This document shows positions 1 to 8,480 of a stretch of DNA of 64,000 bases, piece after piece. Under the pieces are notes generated by a model, which was not told the origin of the DNA, searched no databases, and saw only the letters and a program-made list of their open reading frames with translations. This stretch comes from Nodosilinea sp. WJT8-NPBG4 (GTDB lineage Bacteria; Cyanobacteriota; Cyanobacteriia; Phormidesmidales; Phormidesmidaceae): contig JAHHHQ010000020.1 in assembly GCA_019359285.1 (NCBI GenBank), forward strand, positions 62,001 through 126,000. The letters run 5' to 3'. The stretch's first letter is position 1. Each line of letters begins with the position of its first letter. Both the position numbers and the translations under genes were made by a program.

Positions 1-380
1 TAAAGGTCAGATCTAGTCTGGCTTAAGAAACTTCGGATTTGCTTCAACTCTGTCAACGAACTGCGGCATCTTTGTAAAGTTGTGTAACTCCTGAGGTCGT
101 CAAGCAGCCGAGACTTCCGAAAAATACCATCCCTAGGGTCTAACGCAGATCCTGCCAAATTGGAGACGATTAGCAGTTGGCTGTAGTTTTTTGAAGCATC
201 AATCTTTTCTAAACGCCGCTAGCAAAAGGGGCACAGTCGCTGTCGGCAGGTGCTGGGTCGCCGAGTTACATTTTCTTGCACATCAGGGTAGTGGCTGAGG
301 GATGGGCATTCTAAGCCCATTGCTCGGGTCACAGGCTTGACTGACGGCCGCGGGCTTTTGTACCCAGGGAGAGATTGCAC
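1..380. other. Intergenic leader at window edge
   Basis: No convincing gene is visible. The only long minus-strand frame (219-488) overlaps the better plus-strand gene at 381 and has an arginine- and cysteine-rich composition typical of a shadow frame. The stretch probably holds the promoter of the small gene at 381, but I see no -35/-10 pair I would defend. Confidence 0.4.
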
Positions 381-656
381 ATGGACTTTCCGATGGCCTC
401 GAGCCAGCCCGATGTTCGCAAAGAAGCCCTTGTGGCCCTTACGGCTCAGTTTGTTAAGCAGGGTCATCCCCCCAGCTATGCCCAGCACATGGCTACTGCT
501 TCTATTTTTCAGGCCGATTTAGAATTGCGCAACGCCCAGTTTAGTCGCCTGCTCGCCTGGCTCAAGGAGTCTCACGCTGACATCTACCCCAAGGCGCTCG
601 AAATTGCTGAGGACGTGCGGCAAGAGTTTGAGAAGCGCGTCACTGGCGAGTTTTAG
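381..656 (+). CDS. Small conserved-type hypothetical protein (91 aa)
   Basis: I do not recognise a named family. The product is a short, soluble, mostly helical protein with no membrane segment or signal peptide; the second half has the alternating charged and hydrophobic pattern of amphipathic helices. I chose the ATG at 381 over the in-frame TTG at 375 because a GGGAGA purine run at 367-372 sits at proper distance from the ATG. It lies convergent to the sigma factor gene, with a hairpin terminator between them. Function unknown; the regular amino-acid composition makes it a credible gene. Confidence 0.6.
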   Translation: MDFPMASSQPDVRKEALVALTAQFVKQGHPPSYAQHMATASIFQADLELRNAQFSRLLAWLKESHADIYPKALEIAEDVRQEFEKRVTGEF

Positions 657-764
657 TCCGCCTAATCCTTTTAAAGATGGCGAAATTAGGCGATCGCACC
701 CCAATAGCGCTGCCTGTGGGTACACGTGATGAAGCTTGATTCTACAGTGGGCGACCAAATTGTA

Positions 765-813
765 TAAAAAACCGCCCCTTGCTCAGGACAGCCTGTCCTA
801 ATCAAGGGGCGGT
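765..813 (-). terminator. Rho-independent terminator of the sigma gene
   Basis: An 11-bp perfect inverted repeat (771-781 with 803-813, ACCGCCCCTTG and its complement) encloses a second small hairpin (AGGACA/TGTCCT). On the minus strand it is followed directly by a run of T residues (A-run at 766-771 on the plus strand). It lies 20 nt past the sigma factor stop codon, so it terminates that gene and probably also shields it from the convergent gene. Confidence 0.85.
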
Positions 814-832
814 AAGAAGTCGACGTAATCAC

Positions 833-1816
833 CTAGCTGGCAATGTAACCATGCATGGTGGATTTGCGGCGGCGCAGATGTTTGAGAGCCTGTTGCTCAA
901 GCTGGCGCACCCGCTCGCGGCTGATGTTCATACGGTTGCCAACCTTGGCTAGCGACAGCTCGTTGCCATCCTCAAGACCGTAGCGCAGGGTGATCACCTC
1001 TTTCTGTTGAGGGGTGAGCTCAGACAGTAAATTGCGAATGTCCTGCTTCAGCGACTCCTGAGCGGTAAAGGTTTCAGGCGAAATGCCGTCGTCTTCCAGC
1101 AGCTCCTGCAGCTCAGTATCCTGATTGTCACCAATGCGCACATCCAGCGAAATGGGCTGCCGCGCCAGCACCAAAAACTCACGAATTTGCTTGGGCTCTA
1201 GCTCTAGCGCCTCGCCGATTTCGTTGGCGTTGGGGCTGCGGCCCAGCTGCTGAGACAGCTCGCGCTGTACCCGCTTGATTTTGTTGAGTTTTTCGGTGAT
1301 GTGAATTGGCAAGCGAATGGTGCGCGCCTGCTGCGCGATCGCACGGGTGATAGCTTGGCGAATCCACCAGTAGGCATAGGTTGAAAATTTATAACCCTTG
1401 GTGGGGTCAAACTTCTCAACGCCGCGCTCTAGGCCCAGGGTGCCCTCTTGAATGAGGTCTAGAAACTCTAGGTTGCGCTTCTGGTACTTTTTGGCGATCG
1501 CCACTACCAGACGCAGGTTCGCCTCAATCATTTTGCGCTTGGCTCGCTCGCCCTGACGCATCGTATGGTTAAGCTGAGCTTCGTCTAAACCAGCGGCTTC
1601 GGCCCACTCGTTTAGACTGGGTTCATGGCCCAAGGTCTCAGTCAGGCCTTCTTTCTGCTCCAGCAGCGCCATATAGGACTGCACCTGCTTACCGAAGATA
1701 ATTTCCTCTTCGTGGGTGAGCAGCGGTACGCGGCCAATCTCATGGAGGTAGGTTCGTACAGCGTCAGCACTGTAGAGGGGCTTGCTTTTTAACGTACGGG
1801 TCTTTGTTTTAGCCAT
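833..1816 (-). CDS. sigB: Group 2 RNA polymerase sigma factor (SigB-like)
   Basis: This is a primary-like sigma-70 factor of the cyanobacterial group 2 class, used for stress or nutrient-responsive transcription. Region 1.2 begins at about residue 15 ([14 protein letters not shown]). Regions 2.1-2.4 run from about 95 to 165 with the diagnostic [25 protein letters not shown] and [13 protein letters not shown] motifs. Region 3 follows ([13 protein letters not shown]), and region 4.2 with its helix-turn-helix ([18 protein letters not shown]) lies near 295-315. There is no long region 1.1, and 327 aa is right for group 2 rather than the principal sigma. The N-terminus and the KRNLEFLDL segment look most like SigB, but SigC/D/E assignment needs a tree. 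It stands alone with its own terminator. Confidence 0.93.
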   Translation of the reverse strand: MAKTKTRTLKSKPLYSADAVRTYLHEIGRVPLLTHEEEIIFGKQVQSYMALLEQKEGLTETLGHEPSLNEWAEAAGLDEAQLNHTMRQGERAKRKMIEANLRLVVAIAKKYQKRNLEFLDLIQEGTLGLERGVEKFDPTKGYKFSTYAYWWIRQAITRAIAQQARTIRLPIHITEKLNKIKRVQRELSQQLGRSPNANEIGEALELEPKQIREFLVLARQPISLDVRIGDNQDTELQELLEDDGISPETFTAQESLKQDIRNLLSELTPQQKEVITLRYGLEDGNELSLAKVGNRMNISRERVRQLEQQALKHLRRRKSTMHGYIAS

Positions 1817-2693
1817 GAATTAACCTTTGTCCTCCACTGACGATGCGGCAAACGCTGAATGCTGAAACCCAAAAACTGATAAAAAAACGATCACCTTTCA
1901 AAGATGCCTAGGCCGAATTACGGAGAGATAGCAAGCTTCTCGGCCTTGTACCGGCTCCAATACTGAACTGAGAGCCATCAAACTTGAGTTCTGCCTCGAC
2001 ACGCATCCCTTTGCTCTGACAGGATGCGGTTCTGCAATTTTCGTCCCTGGTCCTTAGAGATCAGGACTAAGTTAATCACTTGCAATACAGAGTCACCAAT
2101 CTAATGACTGTCCAGACCTGTCTCTGCTAAAGCTGCGGTTTAACCAACGTTGCAAAGTCTAAGGCTGATACGGGAGGCTAGAGTTCTCAACAAAACTCGA
2201 AGCCATTACGAGTTTACTCCTCCAGAATATAACAACTTTCTGGTTGCGTAAAGTGCTACAGGTGTAGTTATGCGTTTGACGGGGGTAGGGGTCACTTTGT
2301 TTCCCGAAGGAGTTAGGTTAGCCAACTGCAGCAGAGCGGTCTGCATCAGATGTTTCAGTTCCAAACTGGACTTGAGGCTGATGCTGTTAAGAACATCTTC
2401 ATTTTCAACGATCGAGGCCTTTAGGCATGGGGGTTTCCCTCCTGAGAAAACCGAACCTGCTGAATCAACTAGCCGTAGGAGTAGATCGAACCTTTTCCAA
2501 GGCTAGGGTACTGAAACTGTGTAGCAGGGGTGTGTCGGCGGTATGGCAACTCTATGGCAGGTCTGGCAGCATACTACAACCTGGCAACTCCGCATAACCT
2601 GGTCTCGCCGGCACTGGCACACAACCTGATAGCGACTGCTCAAAAACCGGTAGACTCAGTGAGATTATTTTTCATCCCTAAGCATAAGCACCC
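1817..2693. other. 877-bp intergenic region between sigma gene and murI
   Basis: This divergent region must carry the promoters of both the sigma factor and murI. Open frames inside it (for example 2270-2506 on the plus strand) have poor, serine- and arginine-rich composition and no ribosome binding site, so I call no gene. Imperfect repeats of the type ACAACCTGG / CATAACCTGG / CACAACCTGA lie at about 2575-2630. Group 2 sigma genes often have long regulatory leaders, which fits the unusual length. Confidence 0.5.
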
Positions 2694-3539
2694 ATGAACA
2701 ACGGGTTAGACCATCGTCTGCTGGCTACGCGACCGGCTCCCATTGGCATCTTCGACAGCGGTGTAGGCGGCCTCACCGTGCTCCGAGAAATCTATCGCCA
2801 GTTGCCCAACGAGTCGGTACTGTACTTTGGCGACACGGCGCGACTGCCCTATGGTTCGCGATCGCCCGAAGAGATTCTTTACTTTGTTCGCCAAATATTG
2901 ACCTGGATGGCTGAGCAGGGGGTCAAGATGGTGATTATGGCCTGTAATACCAGCTCAGCCCTAGCCCTTGACCCAGTGCAGGGTGAGTTTCCCTTTCCAG
3001 TTCTAGGGCTGATTCGGCCAGGCGCTCAGGCGGCAGCTTTGCAGGGGCGGTGCATTGGCGTGATTGCTACCCAGGCTACTGTCACCAGCCGCGCCTACAC
3101 CCATGCTATTCAAGAAATCAACCCGACTTGTCAGGTGTGGGAGGTAGGCTGTCCTAACTTTGTGCCTATCGTCGAGCAGAACCAGATTCAATCGCCTCAG
3201 GCCCAACGCGCTGCCGCTACCTATCTACAACCGCTAATTGCCGCCAACATCGATACCCTAGTGTATGGATGTACCCACTATCCTCACCTGGCTCCAGTCC
3301 TACAGCCAATTTTGCCAACCACAACCCAGTACGTTGACCCAGCGATTTCTATGGTGGCTGCTGCTGCCAAAGAACTTGATGCCCTAGGGCTCCGCAGTAG
3401 TACCCCTGCCTGGTCGACAGAATTTTATGTGAGTGGCTCGGCTCCTGAGTTTAAGCGACTGGCAGTGCAATGGCTGGGTCACCAGCCCACCGTGCGTCAG
3501 GTCCGTCTGCCAGAACTGGTGGCTAACCCCAAGGGCTAA
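2694..3539 (+). CDS. murI: Glutamate racemase
   Basis: Converts L-glutamate to D-glutamate for the peptidoglycan stem peptide, in the cytoplasm, using a cofactor-independent two-cysteine mechanism. The N-terminal signature PIGIFDSGVGGLTVL begins at residue 16, followed by the FGDTARLPYG motif. The two catalytic cysteines are C84 (in MACNTSSA) and C193 (in YGCTHYP), and 281 aa is the normal family length. The ATG at 2694 leaves a short N-terminal extension of about 15 residues before the conserved core. A small minus-strand gene overlaps its stop by 4 nt. It is not adjacent to the other wall genes of the window (murE, mltG, ftsI). Confidence 0.96.
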   Translation: MNNGLDHRLLATRPAPIGIFDSGVGGLTVLREIYRQLPNESVLYFGDTARLPYGSRSPEEILYFVRQILTWMAEQGVKMVIMACNTSSALALDPVQGEFPFPVLGLIRPGAQAAALQGRCIGVIATQATVTSRAYTHAIQEINPTCQVWEVGCPNFVPIVEQNQIQSPQAQRAAATYLQPLIAANIDTLVYGCTHYPHLAPVLQPILPTTTQYVDPAISMVAAAAKELDALGLRSSTPAWSTEFYVSGSAPEFKRLAVQWLGHQPTVRQVRLPELVANPKG

Positions 3540-3655
3540 CCCTGAGAACGCCGCCGGGCGCTCAGGCGCTGGGCTAGCACGAGCATGCCGTAGATCAGGA
3601 GTAGGTAGGCGATCGCTAGCAGCGGAATAACGATGAGGGAAGCAGAATAAGTCAT
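3536..3655 (-). CDS. Small single-span membrane protein (39 aa)
   Basis: Starting at the ATG at 3655 the frame encodes a 39-residue peptide: a short polar N-terminus, one strongly hydrophobic helix (LIVIPLLAIAYLLLIYGMLVL, residues about 6-26), then a basic tail with several Arg. This positive-inside layout is typical of real small cyanobacterial membrane proteins. A longer frame reaches 3724, but its added N-terminus looks non-coding. Its stop overlaps the murI stop region by 4 nt (convergent). It does not match a photosystem or cytochrome b6f small subunit that I can recall. No strong ribosome binding site is visible, so the call is tentative. Confidence 0.4.
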   Translation of the reverse strand: MTYSASLIVIPLLAIAYLLLIYGMLVLAQRLSARRRSQG

Positions 3656-4238
3656 AGTTGGTAGCAGCAGATGAGAGAAGACTGTAGATGCCTGACGAGC
3701 TACGGATACAGTCAAAAGCAGCACAGATGCTGCAAGAAACTAGCTCCCTCTGTGCAGAAGGAACTTGCTCGCCAACAATCTTGGGCGATGACCCACCCAT
3801 AGAAGCCAGCGAAAACGATCGAGCGCTCAGGAAACCAGTGGAAACCCACTTAGCACCGCGATCGCCTCAGATGGTCAAATAAAACAAAATCAGACAAAAT
3901 CTTGCCGACTCTGCTCATTTTCTTGAGAAATTCTTAAGTTAATTTTATCACGGTATTCTGCCGTCGGGGGGGAAATATGAGGCGTAAAGTTGCTGAAGTT
4001 TTGGGCTGATTTTCAAAATCAGTTCGTGCTGTTTAGCCAACGCTGTGGTGCCGGTTTAGAGCGCGTAATCCATGCCTGATAAGGGGTTTCATCTTGGGGT
4101 TGATCACTGGCTAGGCTTTGGCCAAAGGCTGGTAAACAACAAAAAGGATGAGTTTTTACCAATACTCCTTCTGGGGTTGTCTTAGAATGACGATAGAATA
4201 TGTAAAAATTCGTAACTTTAGTGCTCTTGCCGGGGTCT
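3656..4238. other. Intergenic region upstream of the prenyl synthase gene
   Basis: About 580 bp with no supported gene. The frames at 3688-3882 (+) and 4019-4444 (-) lack a ribosome binding site and have odd composition. The segment 3890-3960 is AT-rich (TCTTAAGTTAATTTTATCACGG type), and the 60 bp before 4239 are also AT-rich, consistent with the promoter of the downstream gene. Confidence 0.4.
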
Positions 4239-5210
4239 ATGACTTCAGTAACTTCTCTTTTCGCGCCGGTTGAGTCCGACCTTGACCTGATGACCCAAAA
4301 CCTAAAGGGGTTAGTCGGGGCACAGCATCCCATTTTGTCAGCGGCGGCCGAGCATCTGTTTGGTGCTGGGGGCAAGCGGGTGCGTCCAGCCATTGTTCTG
4401 CTGCTGTCTAAAGCCACTCTGCCGGGGCAAGAGATCACTCCCAAGCACCGCCGCCTGGCCGAGATTACCGAGATGATTCACACGGCTAGCCTGGTGCACG
4501 ACGATGTGGTCGATGAAGCCAGCGTGCGGCGCGGCGTGCCCACTGTGCACAGTAGTTTCGGCAACCGCATCGCGGTGCTGGCAGGCGATTTTTTGTTTGC
4601 CCAAGCCTCATGGTATTTGGCCAACCTAGATAACCTACGGGTGGTCAAGCTGCTCTCCCAGGTAATTATGAATCTGGCCGAGGGCGAGATTCAGCAGGGT
4701 CTAAACCGCTTTGATACCAGCTTTTCCATTGATGCCTATCTAGACAAGAGCTACTTTAAGACAGCATCGCTGATGGCCAATAGCGCTAAGGCGGCAGGGG
4801 TGCTGAGCGAAGTGTCGGAAACCGTGATCGAGCAGCTCTACGACTACGGTCGGCATCTGGGCCTAGCCTTTCAGGTGGTTGACGATATTCTCGACTTCAC
4901 TAGTTCTGATGAGGTGTTGGGTAAGCCTGCCTGCTCCGATCTGAGGAGTGGCAATTTGACTGCTCCTGTGCTCTATGCGATGGCCGAGCATCCCTTTCTC
5001 ACAACTCTCATTGAGCGAGAGTTTTCTGAGGCCGGTGACTTTGAGCAGGCTATTAACTTGGTACATCAAAGCAGCGGTATTTCGCGATCGCGCGAACTTG
5101 CCGCAACTCACGCCCGCCTAGCGGCAACTTGCCTAGAGCATCTGCCCCCTTCCGCCGCTCGTCAGGCTCTCCAAGACCTGACCAGCTACGTACTGCGGCG
5201 CATTTCCTAG
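4239..5210 (+). CDS. sds: Long-chain all-trans polyprenyl diphosphate synthase (solanesyl type)
   Basis: Condenses isopentenyl diphosphate units to build the C45-type side chain of plastoquinone, a soluble or membrane-associated enzyme. The first aspartate-rich motif is HDDVVDEA at about residues 86-93, and the second is DDILDF at about 210-215. The GGKRVRP substrate-binding motif lies near residue 46. The length of 323 aa fits the trans-prenyltransferase family. I start at the ATG at 4239 (MTSVTSLFAPVE) rather than the GTG at 4221, because cyanobacterial members begin this way. One oddity is a Cys just after GKPA in the segment GKPACSDLRSGN, where I would expect Gly. It is monocistronic. Confidence 0.9.
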   Translation: MTSVTSLFAPVESDLDLMTQNLKGLVGAQHPILSAAAEHLFGAGGKRVRPAIVLLLSKATLPGQEITPKHRRLAEITEMIHTASLVHDDVVDEASVRRGVPTVHSSFGNRIAVLAGDFLFAQASWYLANLDNLRVVKLLSQVIMNLAEGEIQQGLNRFDTSFSIDAYLDKSYFKTASLMANSAKAAGVLSEVSETVIEQLYDYGRHLGLAFQVVDDILDFTSSDEVLGKPACSDLRSGNLTAPVLYAMAEHPFLTTLIEREFSEAGDFEQAINLVHQSSGISRSRELAATHARLAATCLEHLPPSAARQALQDLTSYVLRRIS

Positions 5211-5435
5211 AAAAGCTTAGGTTGGCTGCTCCATCCTCTTATCAGGACAGGCATCACACTAGGACCTAGGGCGATTGCCCCCGAGTGCTCCTGTGTTACG
5301 CCAACGCTATCCGGGAGCGCTGACTGTCTTGAGTGCAGGTTAGAGTGCGCGGGGAAGCGGAGACAAACTCGCTAAAATCTCTTAGGCCATAGCAAGTTAG
5401 GCTACGCTGCAAAGTGTAGATCCTAGAGAAAGCTG

Positions 5436-5906
5436 ATGGGTCAGGAAATCGAGCGCAAATTTTTGGTAGTGGGCGATAGCTGGCGTCAGGGTGCTCAGGG
5501 AGAGCTGATGTGCCAGGGCTACATTCCCACCCAGGATGCGCGTACTGTGCGAGTACGGCAAGTGGGCGATCGCGCCTATATCACTCTCAAAGGCCCAGCT
5601 GTAGGACTAGTACGCCCTGAGTTCGAGTATCCCATTCCCGTTGCCGATGCCCAGATCATACTGGCGACCCTCTGCCAGCCGCCCCTGATCGAAAAAACGC
5701 GCTATCGCCTTCCTCTAGGGAATGTGGTGTGGGAAATAGACGAATTTTTAGGCGAAAACCAGGGACTAATTGTTGCAGAAGTCGAGCTTACCAGTGCCGA
5801 TCAAGTCGTCGACCTGCCTGTCTGGATAGGTGCAGAGGTGAGTTACGACCCGCGCTATCAGAACTCCAACCTTGCTCGCCATCCCTTTAGGAGTTGGAAC
5901 GCCTAG
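5436..5906 (+). CDS. CYTH-domain phosphatase (inorganic triphosphatase-like)
   Basis: A CYTH (CyaB, thiamine triphosphatase) domain fills the whole 156-residue protein. The family hallmark ExExK is present at the N-terminus (QEIERKF), followed by alternating Arg/Lys and Glu residues of the triphosphate tunnel (TVRVRQVGDRAYITLKG; EFEYPIP; IEKTRYRL; WEIDEF; VAEVEL). Bacterial members hydrolyse inorganic triphosphate or nucleoside triphosphates with divalent metal, and adenylate cyclase activity is rarer. The ATG at 5436 begins right at the motif, so there is no room for an alternative. It ends 18 nt before the convergent cruG gene. Confidence 0.88.
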   Translation: MGQEIERKFLVVGDSWRQGAQGELMCQGYIPTQDARTVRVRQVGDRAYITLKGPAVGLVRPEFEYPIPVADAQIILATLCQPPLIEKTRYRLPLGNVVWEIDEFLGENQGLIVAEVELTSADQVVDLPVWIGAEVSYDPRYQNSNLARHPFRSWNA

Positions 5907-5923
5907 AGCTTTACTCCTGTGCT

Positions 5924-7138
5924 CTAGTCCACAACTGGATACTGTCGCCCCCGCCATTGGGTAGGCCGCCGCAGAGAAGAGAGACCAATGCGCGCTACCG
6001 CTGCCAGATCAGCCAGAGGCGACAGCCAGAAAGCCCAGGCTCCTGGTGCTCCTTTGAGATCGTAGGCCGTCGCTACCGCCGCCTGCATGCCCAAGCGCAT
6101 AAACAGCAAGCCCGTGTTCACAACAAGCAAGAGCTGGAGCGCCAACGACCACGATGCGGGCGCAAAGTGCTGAAGTAGCCCTAGCCCTGGTACGAGCACC
6201 CAGGGCAACCCCTGTACCATCGCAAGAAATGTCCAATCCCACCAGACCTGAGCTGCTGGAGCCGCATCTTTGAGGTCGAGGGAGCGACCCCACTCATGCC
6301 AGGTTTCGGCCATGCCTTCGTACATGCGCACTTTTAGCAGGCGAGTGCCATCCCAAAAGCCCACTTTGGCACCCTGGGCGGCGGCGTGGCGAGCCAGGGT
6401 CACATCGTCGCAGAAAGAGGTAGAAGCGGCCTGGTAGCCGTCGAGTTTTTCGAGCAGCGATCGCCGCACCATAAAGCACTGGCCGTTAGCCATGACCCGC
6501 TGAGACGAGCCGCTGGGGCTGCCCGCTGGGCCAAATCGGTACACTAGTGTCATTAGCAAAGCGGGCTGCAGCCAGAATTCGCCGGGGTGCTTGAGAATGA
6601 ACCGGGGCGCGAGAGACACAAGGTCATAGCCCTCGCTGTTCATCGCTTTGGCTAAAGCCGCCACTAGGCCAGGCTGAGGCTGGGTATCGGCGTCGACACC
6701 CAACACCCAGGTACTAGCGGGTGATGTCTGGCGAAAGCCGTAGTCTAAGGCCCAGGGACGCCCCACCCAACCCTGGGGTAAAGGGTCGTCCTCTAGCAGG
6801 CGCAACCGTGGGTCGTGGGCCTGGTAAGCACTGACTACCGACTGTGTTTCGTCGGTTGATCGGCTGTCTACGACTAAAATTTCCCGCACTTCGTAGCCCT
6901 GACGAATCAAACCCTCCAGGCAGGGACGTATCCGATCTGCCTCGTTAAGGGTAGGCACCACCACCGAAACCGTGCCTAGCAAATTGAGGTCGGGGGACGC
7001 TGGGGCCAGAGGTGGTCTGCGAAATGGACCCTGCATCAATCGCGACAGTAGTATCGCCACCATTGGCAACTGCACTGACAGCAGCACTACCGCGACAAAA
7101 CTTGGCCAGGGAAATAGGGCGGCCGCATCAGTGAGCAA
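5924..7138 (-). CDS. cruG: Glycosyltransferase family 2, myxol 2'-O-glycosyltransferase candidate
   Basis: A GT2 enzyme anchored by an N-terminal hydrophobic helix (residues about 8-33) and C-terminal membrane segments (about 300-385). The GT-A core shows VVVPTLNEADRIRPCLEGL near residue 58, the nucleotide-binding DSRSTDET, and the metal-binding DADTQPQP motif. It lies 140 nt downstream of a cruF homologue on the same strand. In Synechococcus sp. PCC 7002, CruF and CruG are the gamma-carotene 1'-hydroxylase and 2'-O-glycosyltransferase of myxol glycoside synthesis, and the pairing is what supports the cruG name. The sugar donor cannot be read from the sequence. The alternative is a general GT2 enzyme of exopolysaccharide synthesis. 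Confidence 0.82.
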   Translation of the reverse strand: MLTDAAALFPWPSFVAVVLLSVQLPMVAILLSRLMQGPFRRPPLAPASPDLNLLGTVSVVVPTLNEADRIRPCLEGLIRQGYEVREILVVDSRSTDETQSVVSAYQAHDPRLRLLEDDPLPQGWVGRPWALDYGFRQTSPASTWVLGVDADTQPQPGLVAALAKAMNSEGYDLVSLAPRFILKHPGEFWLQPALLMTLVYRFGPAGSPSGSSQRVMANGQCFMVRRSLLEKLDGYQAASTSFCDDVTLARHAAAQGAKVGFWDGTRLLKVRMYEGMAETWHEWGRSLDLKDAAPAAQVWWDWTFLAMVQGLPWVLVPGLGLLQHFAPASWSLALQLLLVVNTGLLFMRLGMQAAVATAYDLKGAPGAWAFWLSPLADLAAVARIGLSSLRRPTQWRGRQYPVVD

Positions 7139-7278
7139 GGGAGTACCTCAAAACAGACGTTAAAACTACTGAACCTACTGACTGCCAAGCTTCAGAATAT
7201 TTAGCCCCGAATAGTAAATACTATCCGAGGCCTAAGGTCTAATTTCCCAAAATCGGGCAGAAATTAGAGTTGCGCTAT

Positions 7279-8199
7279 TCAAGAACCCTTAGTCGCTGCT
7301 ACCGGAGCTTCAATGACCTGGGTAGACTCAATTAATACACCCGAGAGGTCTTCTTGAGCAGTGGCACGCCAGCAGAGCACCGCAGGCAAGGCTCCAGTTA
7401 AAATTCCCAAAGCGATGGGGACGTAGAAGCCAGCAGCCAGACTCATCACCAGGGCAAAGCCGAAGTTAGCCAAGTATACGACTAGGGGTAGGGTGAGCTG
7501 TCCCTGGTCTAACTCAGGCGAGAATTTGAAGGTTTTCCACAGGCCTAGGGCTACACCCATAAACACGACTCCGGTGCCAAGCCAGCCTGCAAAATTCTGG
7601 TAGGGCATACCAAAAAACGCGCCCGGCTCGTGCCAATACCAGAAGGGTAATGCGGTTTGGCTCATGGCCGGATCGAGCACGAAATCCCAAGAGGTGAGAA
7701 GTATAGACCCTAGAAAAATGGCGGCTAGCGATCGCGCCCAGTTATAGCGGCCAGCACCGCCCCCAGCGGCCAAACCGCCACGAGCCAGCAAAAACGACGC
7801 CAGGCCCAAATAAAACCACGACAGTGGAATGGTAAAGGGCACGAGATCGGCTACTTTGTAGCCCAACCCGTTGAGATAGGTGTAGTCGCCGAAGGGAAAA
7901 CCAGTGCTGGTGCCCAGCAGCTCACTCGTGAGCGAAACGCCGACTGCTGCGATCGCAAACGTGATCAAGCTGCCCAGCCCTAGAGTGCGATAGGCATAAA
8001 GGGCCACTGCCACAGTTCCCAGCAAAATGTAGCAAACACCGCCCCCGGCCATGCTCCACCGGAAGAGGGTAGGCCCTGCCGGTAAGTACTCTAGGATGCC
8101 AGGGTGGGGCACCACCCACAGCAGCCCGGCCAGACCAAAGGCCATGGCGACAATGTGACCGTATAGGCTAAACCGCTCGATGGCTAAAAGATTTCTCAT
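7279..8199 (-). CDS. cruF: Gamma-carotene 1'-hydroxylase / carotenoid hydratase
   Basis: A polytopic membrane protein of 306 aa with about seven hydrophobic helices and the conserved DUF422 features: ELLGTSTGFPFGDYTYL near residue 93, the WDFVLDPAM segment near 170, and FGMPYQNFAGWLGTG near 195. Family members add water across the psi end of gamma-carotene or lycopene derivatives, the first step toward myxol in cyanobacteria. The acidic DxxxDP motif is a plausible part of the active site. It is followed on the same strand by the cruG candidate. The last 20 residues are a variable polar tail. I am confident of the family, and the cruF name rests on the gene pair. Confidence 0.88.
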   Translation of the reverse strand: MRNLLAIERFSLYGHIVAMAFGLAGLLWVVPHPGILEYLPAGPTLFRWSMAGGGVCYILLGTVAVALYAYRTLGLGSLITFAIAAVGVSLTSELLGTSTGFPFGDYTYLNGLGYKVADLVPFTIPLSWFYLGLASFLLARGGLAAGGGAGRYNWARSLAAIFLGSILLTSWDFVLDPAMSQTALPFWYWHEPGAFFGMPYQNFAGWLGTGVVFMGVALGLWKTFKFSPELDQGQLTLPLVVYLANFGFALVMSLAAGFYVPIALGILTGALPAVLCWRATAQEDLSGVLIESTQVIEAPVAATKGS

Positions 8200-8480
8200 G
8201 GTAATTCCTAGATACCGCTGGTCAGGCTGTGTAGCTCGACCTCTAACCGTTCTTCATAAATGAGGGCTGAGCAACAGCCATAGTTGCAATCGTCGCTTAA
8301 ATCATAAGTTTTGTAAATGGTGAGTTTTGAAGCCTCTCCAACGCTGAATCTTTTTCTCTACAAAAGCAGCTCTACCTATTTAGAAGCCAGCCGACGCGGC
8401 TCTCGCCTCGCCCAGGGGCGGTGTGGAAATCCGGAAAATCGGCTAGGATGACGGCATACAGGTCAGATCTCTGAGATCCC

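Noticed and set aside
2270..2506. 78-codon plus-strand frame in the sigma-murI gap
   Set aside because: No ribosome binding site, irregular composition, and no family resemblance.
4019..4444. 141-codon minus-strand frame over the prenyl synthase start
   Set aside because: It overlaps a certain gene and its residues are arginine/proline-rich as expected for an antisense shadow.
8205..8219. Apparent NtcA site upstream of cruF (GTAATTCCTAGATAC type)
   Set aside because: The spacer between GTA and TAC is 9 nt rather than 8, and no TAN3T box follows at the right distance.
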